Made by a program: the position numbers and the translations under genes. Shown one piece after another: positions 1 to 9,270 of a stretch of DNA of 64,000 nt; position 1 is the stretch's first letter, and each line of letters opens with the position of its first letter. The notes under the pieces are model-generated. The model had not been told where the DNA came from. It saw only the letters and a list, made by a program, of their open reading frames with translations, and did not search any database. Source of the DNA: an uncultured Alphaproteobacteria bacterium (GTDB lineage: Bacteria > Pseudomonadota > Alphaproteobacteria > SP197); assembly GCA_943787175.1 (NCBI GenBank), contig CALSLK010000004.1, positions 62,001 to 126,000 of the forward strand, in the 5' to 3' direction.

Positions 1-651
1 CTGGTGTTCGGCTTCCTCGATCGCCATGCCGTCGACATGGTCGATGCGGTCACCCACCTGATAGTCGCCAAAGCCGCGCGGATCGCCCGCAGCCATGCGG
101 TCATAGCCGGCAAGATCAAGATCAGCGGGAACATGGAGCGAGGCGGCATCAACAGCCTCTGGCAGTTCAGGAACCTGCGGTTCCGCAGTCGGACTTTCTG
201 GATCGGCCTTGTTCACCATCACCCAGCGCACGTAGTCGAGCACAGTTTCGTCGCGCTGGTTGGTGCCGTTCGAGCGCACCCAGACGACGCCTGCCTTGCC
301 GTTAGAAAGCTCGCGCTTGCCCAGAACGGTTGAAACGGTTTTCAGCGTATCACCGGGATAGACCGGCACACCAAAACGTCCATCGGCATAACCAAGGTTG
401 GCAATGGCGTTGAGCGAGACATCGGGCACCGTCTTGCCAAAGACGATGTGGAAGACGAGCACGTCATCAATCGGACTTCCCGAAAGCCCGCAAGCCTGAG
501 CGAAGGTATCGGCGGAATGAAGCGCGAAACGCGAGCCCGTCAGTGCGGTGTACAGCGCCGTGTCACCAGTCGTGATCGTGCGCGGCGTGGCGTGGTTGAG
601 AACACCACCGACTTCGAAATCCTCGAAGAAGTTGCCGGGCTGCGCACTCAT
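1..651 (-). CDS. mcd: Mesaconyl-CoA hydratase (MaoC family), 3' end cut by window edge
   Basis: The visible 217 N-terminal residues read like the ethylmalonyl-CoA-pathway enzyme that hydrates mesaconyl-C1-CoA to beta-methylmalyl-CoA. Recognisable stretches are NHATPRTITTGDTALYTAL near residue 20, VLVFHIVFGKTVPDVSLNAI near 65 and VLDYVRWVMVNKADP near 130, all typical of this hot-dog-fold subfamily (usual length about 345 residues). The ATG at 651 overlaps the stop of the upstream lyase-like gene in an ATGA (4 bp), so the two are probably translationally coupled. The frame is open to base 1, so the C-terminal third lies outside the window. The family call rests on remembered similarity; it could be another MaoC dehydratase, but the neighbour supports Mcd. 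Confidence 0.85.
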   Translation of the reverse strand, partial: MSAQPGNFFEDFEVGGVLNHATPRTITTGDTALYTALTGSRFALHSADTFAQACGLSGSPIDDVLVFHIVFGKTVPDVSLNAIANLGYADGRFGVPVYPGDTLKTVSTVLGKRELSNGKAGVVWVRSNGTNQRDETVLDYVRWVMVNKADPESPTAEPQVPELPEAVDAASLHVPADLDLAGYDRMAAGDPRGFGDYQVGDRIDHVDGMAIEEAEHQ

Positions 652-1532
652 GCCGCTTCACCGCCAAAGCGTTCGATTGCCTCAGCCAGCTGCAGAACGC
701 GACGCGCTTCCTGAACGTGCAGGTTCTCAATGAGTTGACCATCAACCACCACGACACCCTTGCCATGGGCGGATGCTTCGCTGTGCGCTCCGATGATCCG
801 TTTGGACCAGGAGACTTCCTCTTCTGTGGGACCAAAGATCGTGTTGGCCGCTTCAATCTGTTTGGGATGGATCAGGGTCTTGCCGTCAAAACCCATGTCA
901 TGACCTTGGTGGCAGATCGCCTCATAGGCATCCATGTCCTGGAGGTCGAGATGGACCCCATCGAGGATCGAGATATCGAAGGCGCGGGCCGCCAGCATGC
1001 AAATGCCCAGGCTGGTGATCATGGGCAGGCGATCGCGCGTGTGCTGGGCTGCCAGGTCCTTGGTAAGATCCGACGTGCCCATGACCAGCGCACCGATGCG
1101 CGGCGTGGCCGAGGCAATCCGTTCTGCATGGAGCATGGCAAGCGGTGTTTCCATCATGCACCAAACCGCCATGGATTCGGGCGCACCGGCAACATCCATA
1201 ATCGAGAGAACCTCGCGGATGTACCCGGCACCCTGAACCTTGGGCAGAAGCAGCGCGTGGGCGCCAGTCTGGCAGGCCTCGACTATATCCTCGCGGCCCC
1301 AGGGCGTGGACAGACCATTGACGCGAACCACCAGTTCACGCTGGCCGTAACCACCACCATGAATAGCCTCGCATACCTGTTTGCGGGCTGAATCCTTTGC
1401 ATCGGGAGCCACGGCGTCTTCGAGATCAAAGATCAACCCATCGGCTGCAACCGATTTGGACTTTTCCAGTGCCCGGGCGTTGGAGCCGGGCATGTACATC
1501 ACGCTGCGGCGCGGACGGATGGTACGCGGCAT
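648..1532 (-). CDS. HpcH/HpaI-CitE family lyase, malyl-CoA lyase/thioesterase-like
   Basis: A 294-residue CitE-like TIM-barrel protein. It shows RSVMYMPGSNARALEKS (res 9-25), the acidic IFDLEDAVAP (34-43), VRVNGLSTPWGR (69-80), the metal-binding Glu in MMETPLAM (126-133), MGTSDLTKDL (151-160) and GFDGKTLIHPKQI (214-226). Members act on malyl-CoA or beta-methylmalyl-CoA, either cleaving to glyoxylate plus acyl-CoA (Mcl1) or hydrolysing (3S)-malyl-CoA (Mcl2). Length and the N-terminal RSVxYxPGS motif look closer to the short Mcl2 type than to the roughly 318-residue Mcl1, but the sequence alone does not decide. It is the first gene of a two-gene unit with mcd. Either role fits glyoxylate or acetyl-CoA assimilation by the ethylmalonyl-CoA pathway. 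Confidence 0.85.
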   Translation of the reverse strand: MPRTIRPRRSVMYMPGSNARALEKSKSVAADGLIFDLEDAVAPDAKDSARKQVCEAIHGGGYGQRELVVRVNGLSTPWGREDIVEACQTGAHALLLPKVQGAGYIREVLSIMDVAGAPESMAVWCMMETPLAMLHAERIASATPRIGALVMGTSDLTKDLAAQHTRDRLPMITSLGICMLAARAFDISILDGVHLDLQDMDAYEAICHQGHDMGFDGKTLIHPKQIEAANTIFGPTEEEVSWSKRIIGAHSEASAHGKGVVVVDGQLIENLHVQEARRVLQLAEAIERFGGEAA

Positions 1533-1616
1533 AAATGAGTTCTCCTCTTAATTCTGATTTAGCGCGTACTATAGTCAGGGCTGCACCTTGGACAACCGCC
1601 CAAAGGCCGAGACGGC

Positions 1617-2462
1617 ATGGATATCCTCACAATTCAATCACACGTCGCCCGGGGCCATGTCGGCCTGAACGCCGCCGTGTTGCCGCTCCAGCTGCTGGGT
1701 TTCGAAGTCGATGCCGTGCCGACCGTGGTGTTCTCCAACCATCTGGGGTGGCCCGAATTCAAAGGCAAAGGGCTCGACCCAGACTGGATCAGCGATGTCA
1801 TTGATGGTGTGGCCTATCGCGGACTTGGCCGTTGCCAATGTCTGCTGACCGGATTCATCGGCGGGCCGGAACTGGGCGAAGTCGTTCTCCATGCCCTTGA
1901 CCTGGTACGAGCAGAAAACCCTGACGCGCTTTATGCCTGCGACCCCGTCATGGGCAACGAAGACGGCTTTTTCGTCAAACCGGGCGTGCCAGAATACCTG
2001 CGCGACCACATTGTGCCCCACGCCGACATTCTGTTTCCCAACCACATGGAACTGGAGTTTCTCGTGGGACGCAAGGTACGTGGCGTAACACAAGCTCTGG
2101 AGGCTGCCCGCGAGGTCCAGGCCATGGGCCCCAAAACCGTCGTGGTGACATCGCTGGAAGCCCGAGACGACCACCCCGACGACATTCCGGTGATCGCAAT
2201 CGACCAAAGCGGCGCCTGGCAGGCCAATGTTTCCAGGCTGGAAGTTCCCGTCGACGGCGCAGGTGACCTGATCGCCGCCATCTACACCGCCATGACCCTG
2301 AAGGGTTCATCAACACCCGATGCCCTGGCCCATGCCCTGGCCGCCACCCATGGCGTGATGCGCGCCACCGCGTCCCTGGGCATGGAAGAAATGGCGCTGG
2401 TCGCAGCACAGAGCGAGATTGTCACACCCAGTGAACCAGTCGCCATCTTGCCGATTACCTGA
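1617..2462 (+). CDS. pdxY: Pyridoxal kinase (PdxY type)
   Basis: A 281-residue ribokinase-like kinase that phosphorylates pyridoxal to PLP in the salvage pathway. It opens with MDILTIQSHVARGHVG (res 1-16), where most PdxY have QSHVxYGxVG. It has the vitamin B6-kinase motif CDPVMG (108-113), LFPNHMELEFL (139-149) and the GAGD anion hole with catalytic Asp217 (VDGAGDLIAA); many members read GTGD or GVGD. Length is normal (about 285). It is divergent from the lyase gene, with 84 bp between the starts that must carry both promoters. PLP-dependent enzymes are common in amine catabolism, but no direct link to a neighbour is evident. Confidence 0.9.
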   Translation: MDILTIQSHVARGHVGLNAAVLPLQLLGFEVDAVPTVVFSNHLGWPEFKGKGLDPDWISDVIDGVAYRGLGRCQCLLTGFIGGPELGEVVLHALDLVRAENPDALYACDPVMGNEDGFFVKPGVPEYLRDHIVPHADILFPNHMELEFLVGRKVRGVTQALEAAREVQAMGPKTVVVTSLEARDDHPDDIPVIAIDQSGAWQANVSRLEVPVDGAGDLIAAIYTAMTLKGSSTPDALAHALAATHGVMRATASLGMEEMALVAAQSEIVTPSEPVAILPIT

Positions 2463-2475
2463 TCAGGAGGTTCCG

Positions 2476-2910
2476 ATGATTCGTCATTTTGACCATGTCA
2501 CCATCGCTGTACGCGACCTCGCCCGTGCAAAGGCCTTTTTCGCACTTCTGGGTTTCGAGGAAGACAAGGAAGTGGTGATCAAGGGGCCGATATTTTCAGA
2601 CTACATGGGAGTCGCTGGGATCAGCGCCGATCATGTGACACTTGTCCTGCCCGGCAGCACGCCGCGCCTGGAAGTCCAGATTCTGCATTATCTGGAACCA
2701 GAAGCAGCCGACGACCCCGGAATTTCCAACCTGGGCCGCATCGGCTTCAATCATATCTGTTTTGCCTGCGACGATCTGGACGGCCTTCTAGCCCGTGTCG
2801 AAGCTGGCGGCTTTCGGCGGCGTAACGAAGTACTCGACTTTCACAGCCGGCGGCTGGTGTTCCTGGAAGGCCCCGAGGGCGTCACCGTCGAACTGGCAGA
2901 ATGGCACTGA
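2476..2910 (+). CDS. VOC (glyoxalase/bleomycin-resistance fold) protein
   Basis: A 144-residue single-domain vicinal-oxygen-chelate protein. The beta-alpha-beta-beta-beta halves are visible as FDHVTIAVRDLARAKAFFAL at the N-terminus and FNHICFACDDLDGLL near residue 95, ending with FLEGPEGVTVELAEW, whose Glu is a usual metal ligand; the first-half His is in FDHVT. The ATG at 2476 was chosen because AGGAGG lies 6 bases upstream (2465-2470); the frame stays open further upstream but would overlap pdxY. Members include glyoxalase I, dioxygenases and methylmalonyl-CoA epimerase. The substrate cannot be told, though epimerase-like use would suit the nearby ethylmalonyl-CoA genes. It is probably cotranscribed with pdxY, 13 bp downstream of its stop. 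Confidence 0.8.
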   Translation: MIRHFDHVTIAVRDLARAKAFFALLGFEEDKEVVIKGPIFSDYMGVAGISADHVTLVLPGSTPRLEVQILHYLEPEAADDPGISNLGRIGFNHICFACDDLDGLLARVEAGGFRRRNEVLDFHSRRLVFLEGPEGVTVELAEWH

Positions 2911-2965
2911 TCAGCACAGCCCGGCAGGCGGCGCCCATGGGCACCATCTGCCGAGTAGTCTGATC

Positions 2966-4003
2966 TCAGCTCATCGGCTGCCCTGCCTTCTTGAGGAAAC
3001 GCTGATCCAGTTCCTCGGCGATCTGAACGGCGTTGAGGGCGGCACCCTTGCGCAGGTTGTCTGAGACAACCCACATCGAAAGCCCGTGCTCGACTGTGGG
3101 ATCCTTGCGGATACGGCTGACGAAAACGGCATCTTCACCCACGCAATCCTTCTGGGTTACGTAACCACCGGGCTCGCGTTCATCGAGCACCACAACACCA
3201 TCGGACTCGCGCAACTGGTCACGGGCGTCGTTTTCGTCGAGTGCGGATTCAAACTCCACCGTCACAGCCTCGGCATGACCGACAAAGACCGGCACGCGCA
3301 CGCAGGTCGCCTGGACCTTGATCGAGGGGTCCAGAATCTTCTGCGTCTCGACCACCATCTTCCATTCTTCCTTGGTCGAACCATCGTCCATGAAGACATC
3401 GATCTGGGGAATGCAGTTAAAGGCGATTTCTTTCTGGAAGACGTCCGGAGCCATTTTTTCGTTCACATACGTCTTCTTGGTCTGGTTGAAGAGCTCGTCC
3501 ATGCCCGCCTGTCCAGCACCACCTGCCGCCTGGTAGGTCGACACGACAATGCGTTTGATTTTGGCCAGGTCATGCAGCGGCTTGAGTGCGACGACCATCT
3601 GGATCGTTGAACAATTCGGGTTCGAGATGATGTAGCGGTTCTCGAACATCTCGAGATCCTGCGGATTGACCTCGGGCACCATGAGCGGAATGTCCTCGTC
3701 ATAGCGAAAGCGCGAGGTGTTATCGATCACGATGCAATCGGCTGCCGCAGCACGCGGGGCATGGATGTCTGACACCTTGGCACCCGGCGAAAAGAGCGCA
3801 ATTTCGGTGCCCTTGAAATCAAAGGATTCGAGGTCCTGGACCTTAAGAACCTTGTCTTCACCAAAGGACACCTCGCGACCGATCGAACGGGGCGAGGCAA
3901 GTGCCACAATCTCATCCACCGGAAAGCGACGCTCGGCAAGCGTGGCCAGAATCTCGTATCCCACGGCGCCCGTGGCACCAACAACTGCAACCTTGTAACC
4001 CAT
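2966..4003 (-). CDS. asd: Aspartate-semialdehyde dehydrogenase
   Basis: A 345-residue NADP-dependent enzyme reducing aspartyl phosphate to aspartate semialdehyde for Lys, Thr, Met and diaminopimelate synthesis. It has the Rossmann start MGYKVAVVGATGAVG, the catalytic Cys131 in ISNPNCSTIQMV, and IRKDPTVEHGLSMWVVSDNL near the C-terminus. The ATG at 4003 is preferred because GGAG lies 6 bases upstream; the frame is open 18 codons further, but that extension does not resemble the family. It is the last gene of the leu cluster and is separated from leuB by about 240 bp containing a hairpin, so it may also have its own promoter. It converges with the VOC gene. No defect seen. Confidence 0.95.
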   Translation of the reverse strand: MGYKVAVVGATGAVGYEILATLAERRFPVDEIVALASPRSIGREVSFGEDKVLKVQDLESFDFKGTEIALFSPGAKVSDIHAPRAAAADCIVIDNTSRFRYDEDIPLMVPEVNPQDLEMFENRYIISNPNCSTIQMVVALKPLHDLAKIKRIVVSTYQAAGGAGQAGMDELFNQTKKTYVNEKMAPDVFQKEIAFNCIPQIDVFMDDGSTKEEWKMVVETQKILDPSIKVQATCVRVPVFVGHAEAVTVEFESALDENDARDQLRESDGVVVLDEREPGGYVTQKDCVGEDAVFVSRIRKDPTVEHGLSMWVVSDNLRKGAALNAVQIAEELDQRFLKKAGQPMS

Positions 4004-4103
4004 CTTCTTCTCCATCTGGGCTGCGCCCGGGGACACAGCCAGTTCTTGCAAAGGCACAACAAAAAAGGAGCCTTGCGGCCCCTTCCAATTTCAACAAACA
4101 GGT

Positions 4104-4124
4104 GCTGACCGGGGCCTGGTCAGC
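4104..4124 (-). terminator. Putative hairpin terminator after leuB
   Basis: A perfect 7-bp stem, GCTGACC/GGTCAGC, with a 7-base loop lies in the leuB-asd gap. Read on the minus strand it is followed by ACCTGTTTGTTGAAATT, which is T-rich but not a clean T-tract. It may end or attenuate the leucine operon before asd; its function is inferred from position and structure only. Confidence 0.4.
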
Positions 4125-4246
4125 CTGCGGTTATCCTGGTGGTGGTCGTTTTCATGGCGCACACGTGTCTGGAGCCAGCAGCCGTGGCCCCTGCTCTGAT
4201 CAGTCCCTTGCGTGCGTCATGATTCATCATGGGTGGGCATATAGGC

Positions 4247-5356
4247 TCAAGCGCTGAGCTTGTCCAGTTCGCCGATGATGGCATCAGAGAGAACGCTGGT
4301 GGAAACCTTGGCTTTGCCCGGCTGCATGATATCTGCAGTGCGCATACCACCGGCCAGAATGTTGGTGACGGCCTGATCGACCAGATCGGCTTCGGCCTGC
4401 AGATCAAAACTGTAACGCAGCATCATCGAGAAACTGGAAAGCGTGGCCAGCGGATTAGCCATGTCCTTGCCTGCAATATCGGGCGCAGAACCATGGACCG
4501 GCTCATAAAGCGCAGGAATACGGCCATCCTTTTCCGCACCCAGCGAAGCCGAAGGCAGCATACCCAGCGAACCTGTCAGCATGGCGGCGCAATCTGACAG
4601 AATATCGCCGAACATGTTGGTCGTGACCATGACGTCAAACTGCTTGGGGTCGCGCACCAGCTGCATGGCGGCATTGTCGACATAGAGGTGAGAGAGTTCG
4701 ACATCGGGATACTCTTCGGCACCCAGCTTGATCATCTCCTCGCGCCACAGCACGGTCGATTCCATGACATTGGCCTTGTCGACACTGCACAGGCGTCTAT
4801 CACGCTTCTGCGCCAGTTCAAAGGCAACGCGACCGACCCGACGGATTTCCGAGGTCGTATAAACCAGCGTGTTGAATCCGCGGCGCTCACCGTTGCCCAA
4901 ATCCTCGATACCGCGGGGTTCGCCGAAATAGATGCCGCCGGTGAGTTCGCGCACGATCATGATGTCGAGGCCCGAGACGATTTCGGTCTTGAGCGTGGAC
5001 GCTTCAGCCAGCGCGGGGAACACCACGGCCGGACGCAGGTTCGCAAAAAGGCCCATCTCCTTGCGGATCTTGAGCAGGCCACGTTCAGGCTTGAGCGAGA
5101 ATTCAAGGTCGTCCCATTTGGGACCGCCCACGGCGCCCAGCAGAACAGCATCGGCCGCCATGGCCTGTTCCAGCGTGCCATCCGACAGGGGCGTGCCGTG
5201 CGCATCATAAGACGCACCACCGATAAGACCTTCTTCGACATCAAAGGAGATCTGACGACGTTTGCCGAACCACTCGATGACGCGGGCAACCACGGCCATG
5301 ACTTCAGGGCCGATTCCGTCACCGGGCAGCATCAGGAGTTTCTTGTTGGCAGTCAT
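4247..5356 (-). CDS. leuB: 3-isopropylmalate dehydrogenase
   Basis: A 369-residue NAD-dependent oxidative decarboxylase of leucine biosynthesis. The family signatures are [17 protein letters not shown] at the N-terminus, [15 protein letters not shown] near residue 137, [24 protein letters not shown] (Mg-binding Asp residues) and [20 protein letters not shown]. The ATG at 5356 gives the canonical N-terminus; 13 extra upstream codons in frame are not family-like. GAGG precedes this start. It lies 73 bp downstream of leuD on the same strand, in the order leuC-(RDD)-leuD-leuB-asd common in alphaproteobacteria. Length and motifs are normal. Confidence 0.96.
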   Translation of the reverse strand: MTANKKLLMLPGDGIGPEVMAVVARVIEWFGKRRQISFDVEEGLIGGASYDAHGTPLSDGTLEQAMAADAVLLGAVGGPKWDDLEFSLKPERGLLKIRKEMGLFANLRPAVVFPALAEASTLKTEIVSGLDIMIVRELTGGIYFGEPRGIEDLGNGERRGFNTLVYTTSEIRRVGRVAFELAQKRDRRLCSVDKANVMESTVLWREEMIKLGAEEYPDVELSHLYVDNAAMQLVRDPKQFDVMVTTNMFGDILSDCAAMLTGSLGMLPSASLGAEKDGRIPALYEPVHGSAPDIAGKDMANPLATLSSFSMMLRYSFDLQAEADLVDQAVTNILAGGMRTADIMQPGKAKVSTSVLSDAIIGELDKLSA

Positions 5357-5429
5357 CGTGGCCTCACGTCGTGGTTGGGGTGCCCCTGAGAGCACCCGGC
5401 ATGAATGGAAACAGGTCGTTCAGCGGCGG

Positions 5430-6035
5430 TTAGAGCCAGGGACGCTCTTCGTTGACGCGTGCCTCAAAGCCAGAGATGGCGTCATCCTTCTGCAGGCTGA
5501 GACCAATGGGATCAAGGCCGTTCAGCAAGCGATGCTTGCGCTCGGGCTCGATCTCGAAGGTCAGCGTCGAGCCATCGGGGCGCGTGATGGTCTGGCTTTC
5601 CAAATCCACCGTGAAACGCGCGTTGTGGCCGCCATCGGCGTCCTTCAGGAGGGCGTGGACTTCGGCATGGGGCAGCTTGATCGCCAGAATGCCGTTGTTG
5701 ACGCAGTTGTTGAAAAAAATGTCGGCAAAGCTGGGCGCGATGACACAGCGAATACCGAAATCGAGCAGCGCCCAGGGGGCATGCTCGCGACTGGACCCGC
5801 ACCCGAAATTCTCGTCGGATATCAGAACTGTCGCGTCACGGTAGGGTTCGCGGTTGAGAACGAAATCGGGCTTTTCACTGCCATCATCGTTGAAGCGCAT
5901 TTCATCGAACAGGTGACTGCCCAGACCCGTGCGTTTGATGGTCTTGAGGTACTGCTTGGGAATGATCATGTCGGTGTCGACATTGATCATGGGCAGCGGC
6001 GCAGCAACGCCGGTGAGAGAGACGAACTTGTCCAT
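5430..6035 (-). CDS. leuD: 3-isopropylmalate dehydratase small subunit
   Basis: A 201-residue swivel-domain subunit that pairs with LeuC to isomerise 2-isopropylmalate to 3-isopropylmalate. Visible motifs are [17 protein letters not shown] near residue 20, [15 protein letters not shown] near 78 and [17 protein letters not shown] near 103. The ATG at 6035 is used; a TTG immediately upstream is in frame but is a less likely start. LeuB follows after 73 bp. On the upstream side a strong hairpin separates it from the RDD gene. Confidence 0.96.
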   Translation of the reverse strand: MDKFVSLTGVAAPLPMINVDTDMIIPKQYLKTIKRTGLGSHLFDEMRFNDDGSEKPDFVLNREPYRDATVLISDENFGCGSSREHAPWALLDFGIRCVIAPSFADIFFNNCVNNGILAIKLPHAEVHALLKDADGGHNARFTVDLESQTITRPDGSTLTFEIEPERKHRLLNGLDPIGLSLQKDDAISGFEARVNEERPWL

Positions 6036-6057
6036 CAACGCAATCCATTCAAGTTAT

Positions 6058-6083
6058 CCGGTGCGGCCCTTCGACCGCACCGG
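6058..6083 (-). other. Intra-operon perfect hairpin between RDD gene and leuD
   Basis: A 9-bp perfect stem, CCGGTGCGG/CCGCACCGG, encloses an 8-base loop, about 20 bp upstream of the leuD start. No T-run follows on the minus strand, so it is not a standard terminator. It could tune leuD expression, act as an mRNA-processing or stability element, or be a partial terminator. Only the structure is seen; any role is inference. Confidence 0.45.
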
Positions 6084-6100
6084 CAAGGTTTGGTGGCAGC

Positions 6101-6595
6101 CTACTTCTTGACGACGAGAGTGCTGGCAATCATGTCATGCAGGCCCTGCTTCATGGGTGTGAAGGCAACAACCACACAAGCAACGAATGCCGCGATACCA
6201 ACGATAAGAGAAATGATCATGCCGGTCCCCACAAGCGCATCAAGAGCACCCGCGATACCGGTCGCATAGTACGGCCAGACCCGGAAGATTGCCTGGCCAA
6301 GGCTAAGCCGTGCACCATCTACCGAGGTTACCTTCAGGCCCAATGCCATCTTGCCCAGGGTCGCCTGCTTGGCGCTGCTCTCGAGCAATCCGACATATGC
6401 CATGATGATGGCTGCACCAATCAGGGAGCCGGCAAGACTGGGACCAGCAGGCATGCCCGAAGCATCAACTGTGCCGGGTAAGACGATCGAAATAACAACA
6501 ATCGGCACCGCAAGAACAACAATATCAATGATGTAGGCAACGACCCGGATCCAGAAACCCGCGTAGCTTGTACCGCCTGAGCTCGTATCGGTCAT
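6101..6595 (-). CDS. RDD-family integral membrane protein
   Basis: A 164-residue membrane protein with an RDD-type layout: YAGFWIRVVAYIIDIVVLAV leads the first helix (Arg17 and Asp24 stand in the positions that name the family), a second helix at about 54-72, LGKMALGLKVTSVDGARLSL as the conserved cytoplasmic segment, then FRVWPYYATG and hydrophobic stretches at about 125-145. Function in the family is mostly unknown; some members act in ion or Na+/H+ transport. It sits inside the leucine operon between leuC and leuD, 32 bp downstream of leuC. It is full length. Confidence 0.85.
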   Translation of the reverse strand: MTDTSSGGTSYAGFWIRVVAYIIDIVVLAVPIVVISIVLPGTVDASGMPAGPSLAGSLIGAAIIMAYVGLLESSAKQATLGKMALGLKVTSVDGARLSLGQAIFRVWPYYATGIAGALDALVGTGMIISLIVGIAAFVACVVVAFTPMKQGLHDMIASTLVVKK

Positions 6596-6627
6596 AACAA
6601 CTTCCCCTGTTTCAAAGATGCGGAAGA

Positions 6628-8037
6628 TTAACCCGAAATCTCGCGCACGTCTGCAAGCCTGCCCTTGATCGCAGCAGCAGCAGCCATGCCGGGGCTGACC
6701 AGGTGGGTGCGACCACCACGGCCCTGACGGCCTTCGAAGTTGCGGTTTGAGGTCGAAGCGCAGCGCTCGCCGGGCTCAAGCTTGTCGGCGTTCATGGCAA
6801 GGCACATGGAACAGCCGGGCTCACGCCAGTCAAATCCGGCTTCGATCAGGATGCGATCAATGCCTTCTTCTTCGGCCTTCTTCTTCACCAGGCCAGAACC
6901 AGGCACGACCATGGCGTGGATGCCATCGGCGACCTTTTGGCCTTCGACAAGAGCAGCGACCGCGCGCAGGTCTTCGATACGCCCGTTGGTGCAAGAGCCA
7001 ATGAACACACGATCAATCGCAACATCCTGTAACTTCGTGCCGGGCTTGAGGTCCATGTAGGCAAGTGAGCGTTCCATCGCAGCACGGTGGTCCTTGTCGC
7101 GTGCATTGGCGGGGTCAGGAACACTTCCCGTGATCGGCAGCACGTCTTCAGGGCTGGTGCCCCATGTCACCTGAGGCTCGATGTCTGCGGCAAGCAGTTC
7201 GATCTCTTTTTCGTAATGGGAGCCAGGATCGGACGGCAGGCTGCGCCACCAGTCAACGGCACGATCCCAATGCTCGCCGCTGGGCGCCATGGGGCGATCG
7301 TTGAGATAGGCATAGGTAATCTCGTCAGGCGCAATCAGTCCGGCACGCGCGCCAGCCTCGATCGACATGTTGCACACGGTCATGCGGCCTTCCATGGAAA
7401 GCTTGCGCACGGCCGAACCGGCATATTCGATGACATGACCAGTGCCGCCGGCGGTGCCGATGACGCCGATGATGGCAAGCACCATGTCCTTGGATGTCAC
7501 GCCGACCGGGAGGTCGCCTTCAACCGTGACACGCATGTTTTTGGCATGGCGCTGAGCCAGCGTCTGGGTCGCCAGAACATGCTCGACTTCCGACGTGCCG
7601 ATGCCAAAGGCCAGGGCGCCAAAGGCGCCGTGGGTGGCGGTGTGGCTGTCGCCACAGACGATGGTCATGCCTGGCTGGGTGAAGCCCTGTTCCGGCCCCA
7701 CGATATGCACGATGCCCTGACGGGGGTCGTCCATCTCGAACAGGTTGATGCCGAATTCCTCGCAATTGGCCGTCAGCGTCTCGACCTGTATGCGGCTTTC
7801 CTCGTCTGCAATGCCCGCGCTACGATCGGTCGTGGGGACATTGTGATCCGCCACGGCAAGCGTCAGTTCGGGGCGGCGCACAGTGCGACCGGCCTGGCGC
7901 AGACCTTCAAAGGCTTGCGGGCTGGTGACTTCGTGCACGAGGTGACGATCAATATAGAGAAGTGCCGTTCCGTCACCGTTATCGGCGACGACATGGGCAT
8001 CCCAGATCTTGTCGAAAAGTGTCCGTGGCGTGGTCAT
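6628..8037 (-). CDS. leuC: 3-isopropylmalate dehydratase large subunit
   Basis: A 469-residue aconitase-family subunit carrying the [4Fe-4S] cluster. Cluster ligands are visible in [10 protein letters not shown] (first Cys) and in [11 protein letters not shown] (second and third Cys). Other landmarks are [15 protein letters not shown] at the N-terminus, [21 protein letters not shown] and [12 protein letters not shown] with the substrate-binding Arg. The length is typical. It begins the leucine part of the minus-strand cluster, 87 bp downstream of rplS, with a hairpin just before its start. It partners LeuD encoded two genes downstream. Confidence 0.96.
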   Translation of the reverse strand: MTTPRTLFDKIWDAHVVADNGDGTALLYIDRHLVHEVTSPQAFEGLRQAGRTVRRPELTLAVADHNVPTTDRSAGIADEESRIQVETLTANCEEFGINLFEMDDPRQGIVHIVGPEQGFTQPGMTIVCGDSHTATHGAFGALAFGIGTSEVEHVLATQTLAQRHAKNMRVTVEGDLPVGVTSKDMVLAIIGVIGTAGGTGHVIEYAGSAVRKLSMEGRMTVCNMSIEAGARAGLIAPDEITYAYLNDRPMAPSGEHWDRAVDWWRSLPSDPGSHYEKEIELLAADIEPQVTWGTSPEDVLPITGSVPDPANARDKDHRAAMERSLAYMDLKPGTKLQDVAIDRVFIGSCTNGRIEDLRAVAALVEGQKVADGIHAMVVPGSGLVKKKAEEEGIDRILIEAGFDWREPGCSMCLAMNADKLEPGERCASTSNRNFEGRQGRGGRTHLVSPGMAAAAAIKGRLADVREISG

Positions 8038-8047
8038 GGCATTACAT

Positions 8048-8075
8048 CCCGTGCGGATCGCTGGCCGCGCACGGG
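8048..8075 (-). other. Hairpin immediately upstream of leuC
   Basis: CCCGTGCG and CGCACGGG form a perfect 8-bp stem with a 12-base loop, 10 bp before the leuC ATG on the minus strand. It could mask ribosome binding of leuC or be a weak terminator between rplS and leuC; no T-tract follows. No leucine-rich leader peptide was recognised in the 87-bp gap, so classical leu attenuation is not supported. Confidence 0.4.
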
Positions 8076-8124
8076 AGAAAGGCGCAAGGCACCCTGCCCG
8101 GTGCGCGGGCCGAGAATCAGGTTC

Positions 8125-8508
8125 CTACTTGGCGGCCTTGCGGGGACGCTCGTCACGCTTCTCGGCGATACGAGCTGCCTTGCCGGTGCGGCCACGCAGG
8201 TAATAAAGCTTGGCACGGCGAACAATGCCACGACGCACCACGGTAATCTCCGAGATGCGCTGGGAGTAGAGCGGGAAGACCTGCTCGACACCTTCGCCAT
8301 AGGATAGCTTGCGCACAGTGAACGAAGAGTTGAGGCCGCGATTCTTGCGGGCAATCACGACACCTTCGTAGTTCTGGATACGCTCACGCGTTCCTTCGAC
8401 CACGCGCAGAGCAACACGGACAGTATCGCCGGGGGCGAACTCCGGAATCTGCTTGTCGCCCATCAGCTTGTCGATCTGCTGCTGCTCGATCTTCTGAACA
8501 ATATTCAT
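8125..8508 (-). CDS. rplS: 50S ribosomal protein L19
   Basis: A 127-residue ribosomal protein at the 30S-50S interface. The family core is plain: [16 protein letters not shown], the KOW-like [55 protein letters not shown] and [20 protein letters not shown]. It ends with a short basic tail ([12 protein letters not shown]). It lies 36 bp downstream of trmD, the standard S16-RimM-TrmD-L19 order. Confidence 0.97.
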   Translation of the reverse strand: MNIVQKIEQQQIDKLMGDKQIPEFAPGDTVRVALRVVEGTRERIQNYEGVVIARKNRGLNSSFTVRKLSYGEGVEQVFPLYSQRISEITVVRRGIVRRAKLYYLRGRTGKAARIAEKRDERPRKAAK

Positions 8509-8544
8509 GCGCTTTCCTCCGCCGGCCTAGAGCCGTTCTTAAAT

Positions 8545-9270
8545 CTAATCGTTCTTCTTTCCGTCGCGGTGACGACGCCACAAATCGGGGCGCCGTTCGC
8601 GGGTGACCTCTTCTGCCTGCTGCTGGCGCCACTGTCGCACCTTTCCGTGGTGACCCGACAACAGCACGTCCGGCACTTCGTGGCCTTCCCAGGGGTTGGG
8701 CCGCGTGTAGTGCGGATATTCCAGCAATCCAGACTCGAAACTCTCCTCAAGCAATCCTTCGGGCGCGCCCATCACACCAGGCAGAAGCCTGACACAGGCA
8801 TCGATCAGCACGACCGCCGCTGGTTCGCCGCCCGAAAGGACGTAATCACCGACCGAGATTTCCTGTAACCCGCGGTCCTGGATCACACGCTCGTCCACGC
8901 CTTCAAAACGGCCACAGACAAGCACCAGGCGCCGGAGCGCGGAAAACTCCCGCACGCGCGCCTGATCAAGAGGAGCGCCGCGTGGCGAGAGGTAGATCAG
9001 CGTTTCGTCCTCACCTCCGGTGGCCGTGGCGTCCAGTGCCGCGGCCAGAACATCGGGCCGCATCACCATGCCTGGCCCGCCGCCGAAGGGGGCGTCGTCA
9101 ACGTTGCGGTGCTTATTACGCGCAAAATCGCGAATGTCCACAGTTTCCAACGCCCATAGGCCGGATTCTCGCGCCTTTCCGGGAATCGAGCCGCCCAAAG
9201 GCCCCGGAAACATCTCGGGAAACAGGGTCAGCACGGTCGCGGTCCAGGGTTGGGCGGGTGATTCAGGCAT
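8545..9270 (-). CDS. trmD: tRNA (guanine-N1)-methyltransferase
   Basis: A 241-residue SPOUT methyltransferase making m1G37 in tRNA. Motifs are [61 protein letters not shown] and [15 protein letters not shown], which forms the trefoil knot, followed by [19 protein letters not shown]. The start at 9270 overlaps the rimM end by 8 bp; an ATG one codon upstream is equally possible. A longer upstream frame is the rimM coding region read out of phase and was discarded. Confidence 0.96.
   Translation of the reverse strand: MPESPAQPWTATVLTLFPEMFPGPLGGSIPGKARESGLWALETVDIRDFARNKHRNVDDAPFGGGPGMVMRPDVLAAALDATATGGEDETLIYLSPRGAPLDQARVREFSALRRLVLVCGRFEGVDERVIQDRGLQEISVGDYVLSGGEPAAVVLIDACVRLLPGVMGAPEGLLEESFESGLLEYPHYTRPNPWEGHEVPDVLLSGHHGKVRQWRQQQAEEVTRERRPDLWRRHRDGKKND

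Noticed and set aside
5262..6269. 335-codon plus-strand open frame
   Set aside because: Antisense to leuB, leuD and the RDD gene; no recognisable domain.
7980..8124. Leucine attenuator upstream of leuC
   Set aside because: A hairpin is present but no leader peptide with a Leu run and no T-tract.
7087..8307. 406-codon plus-strand open frame
   Set aside because: Antisense to leuC and rplS, both certain genes.
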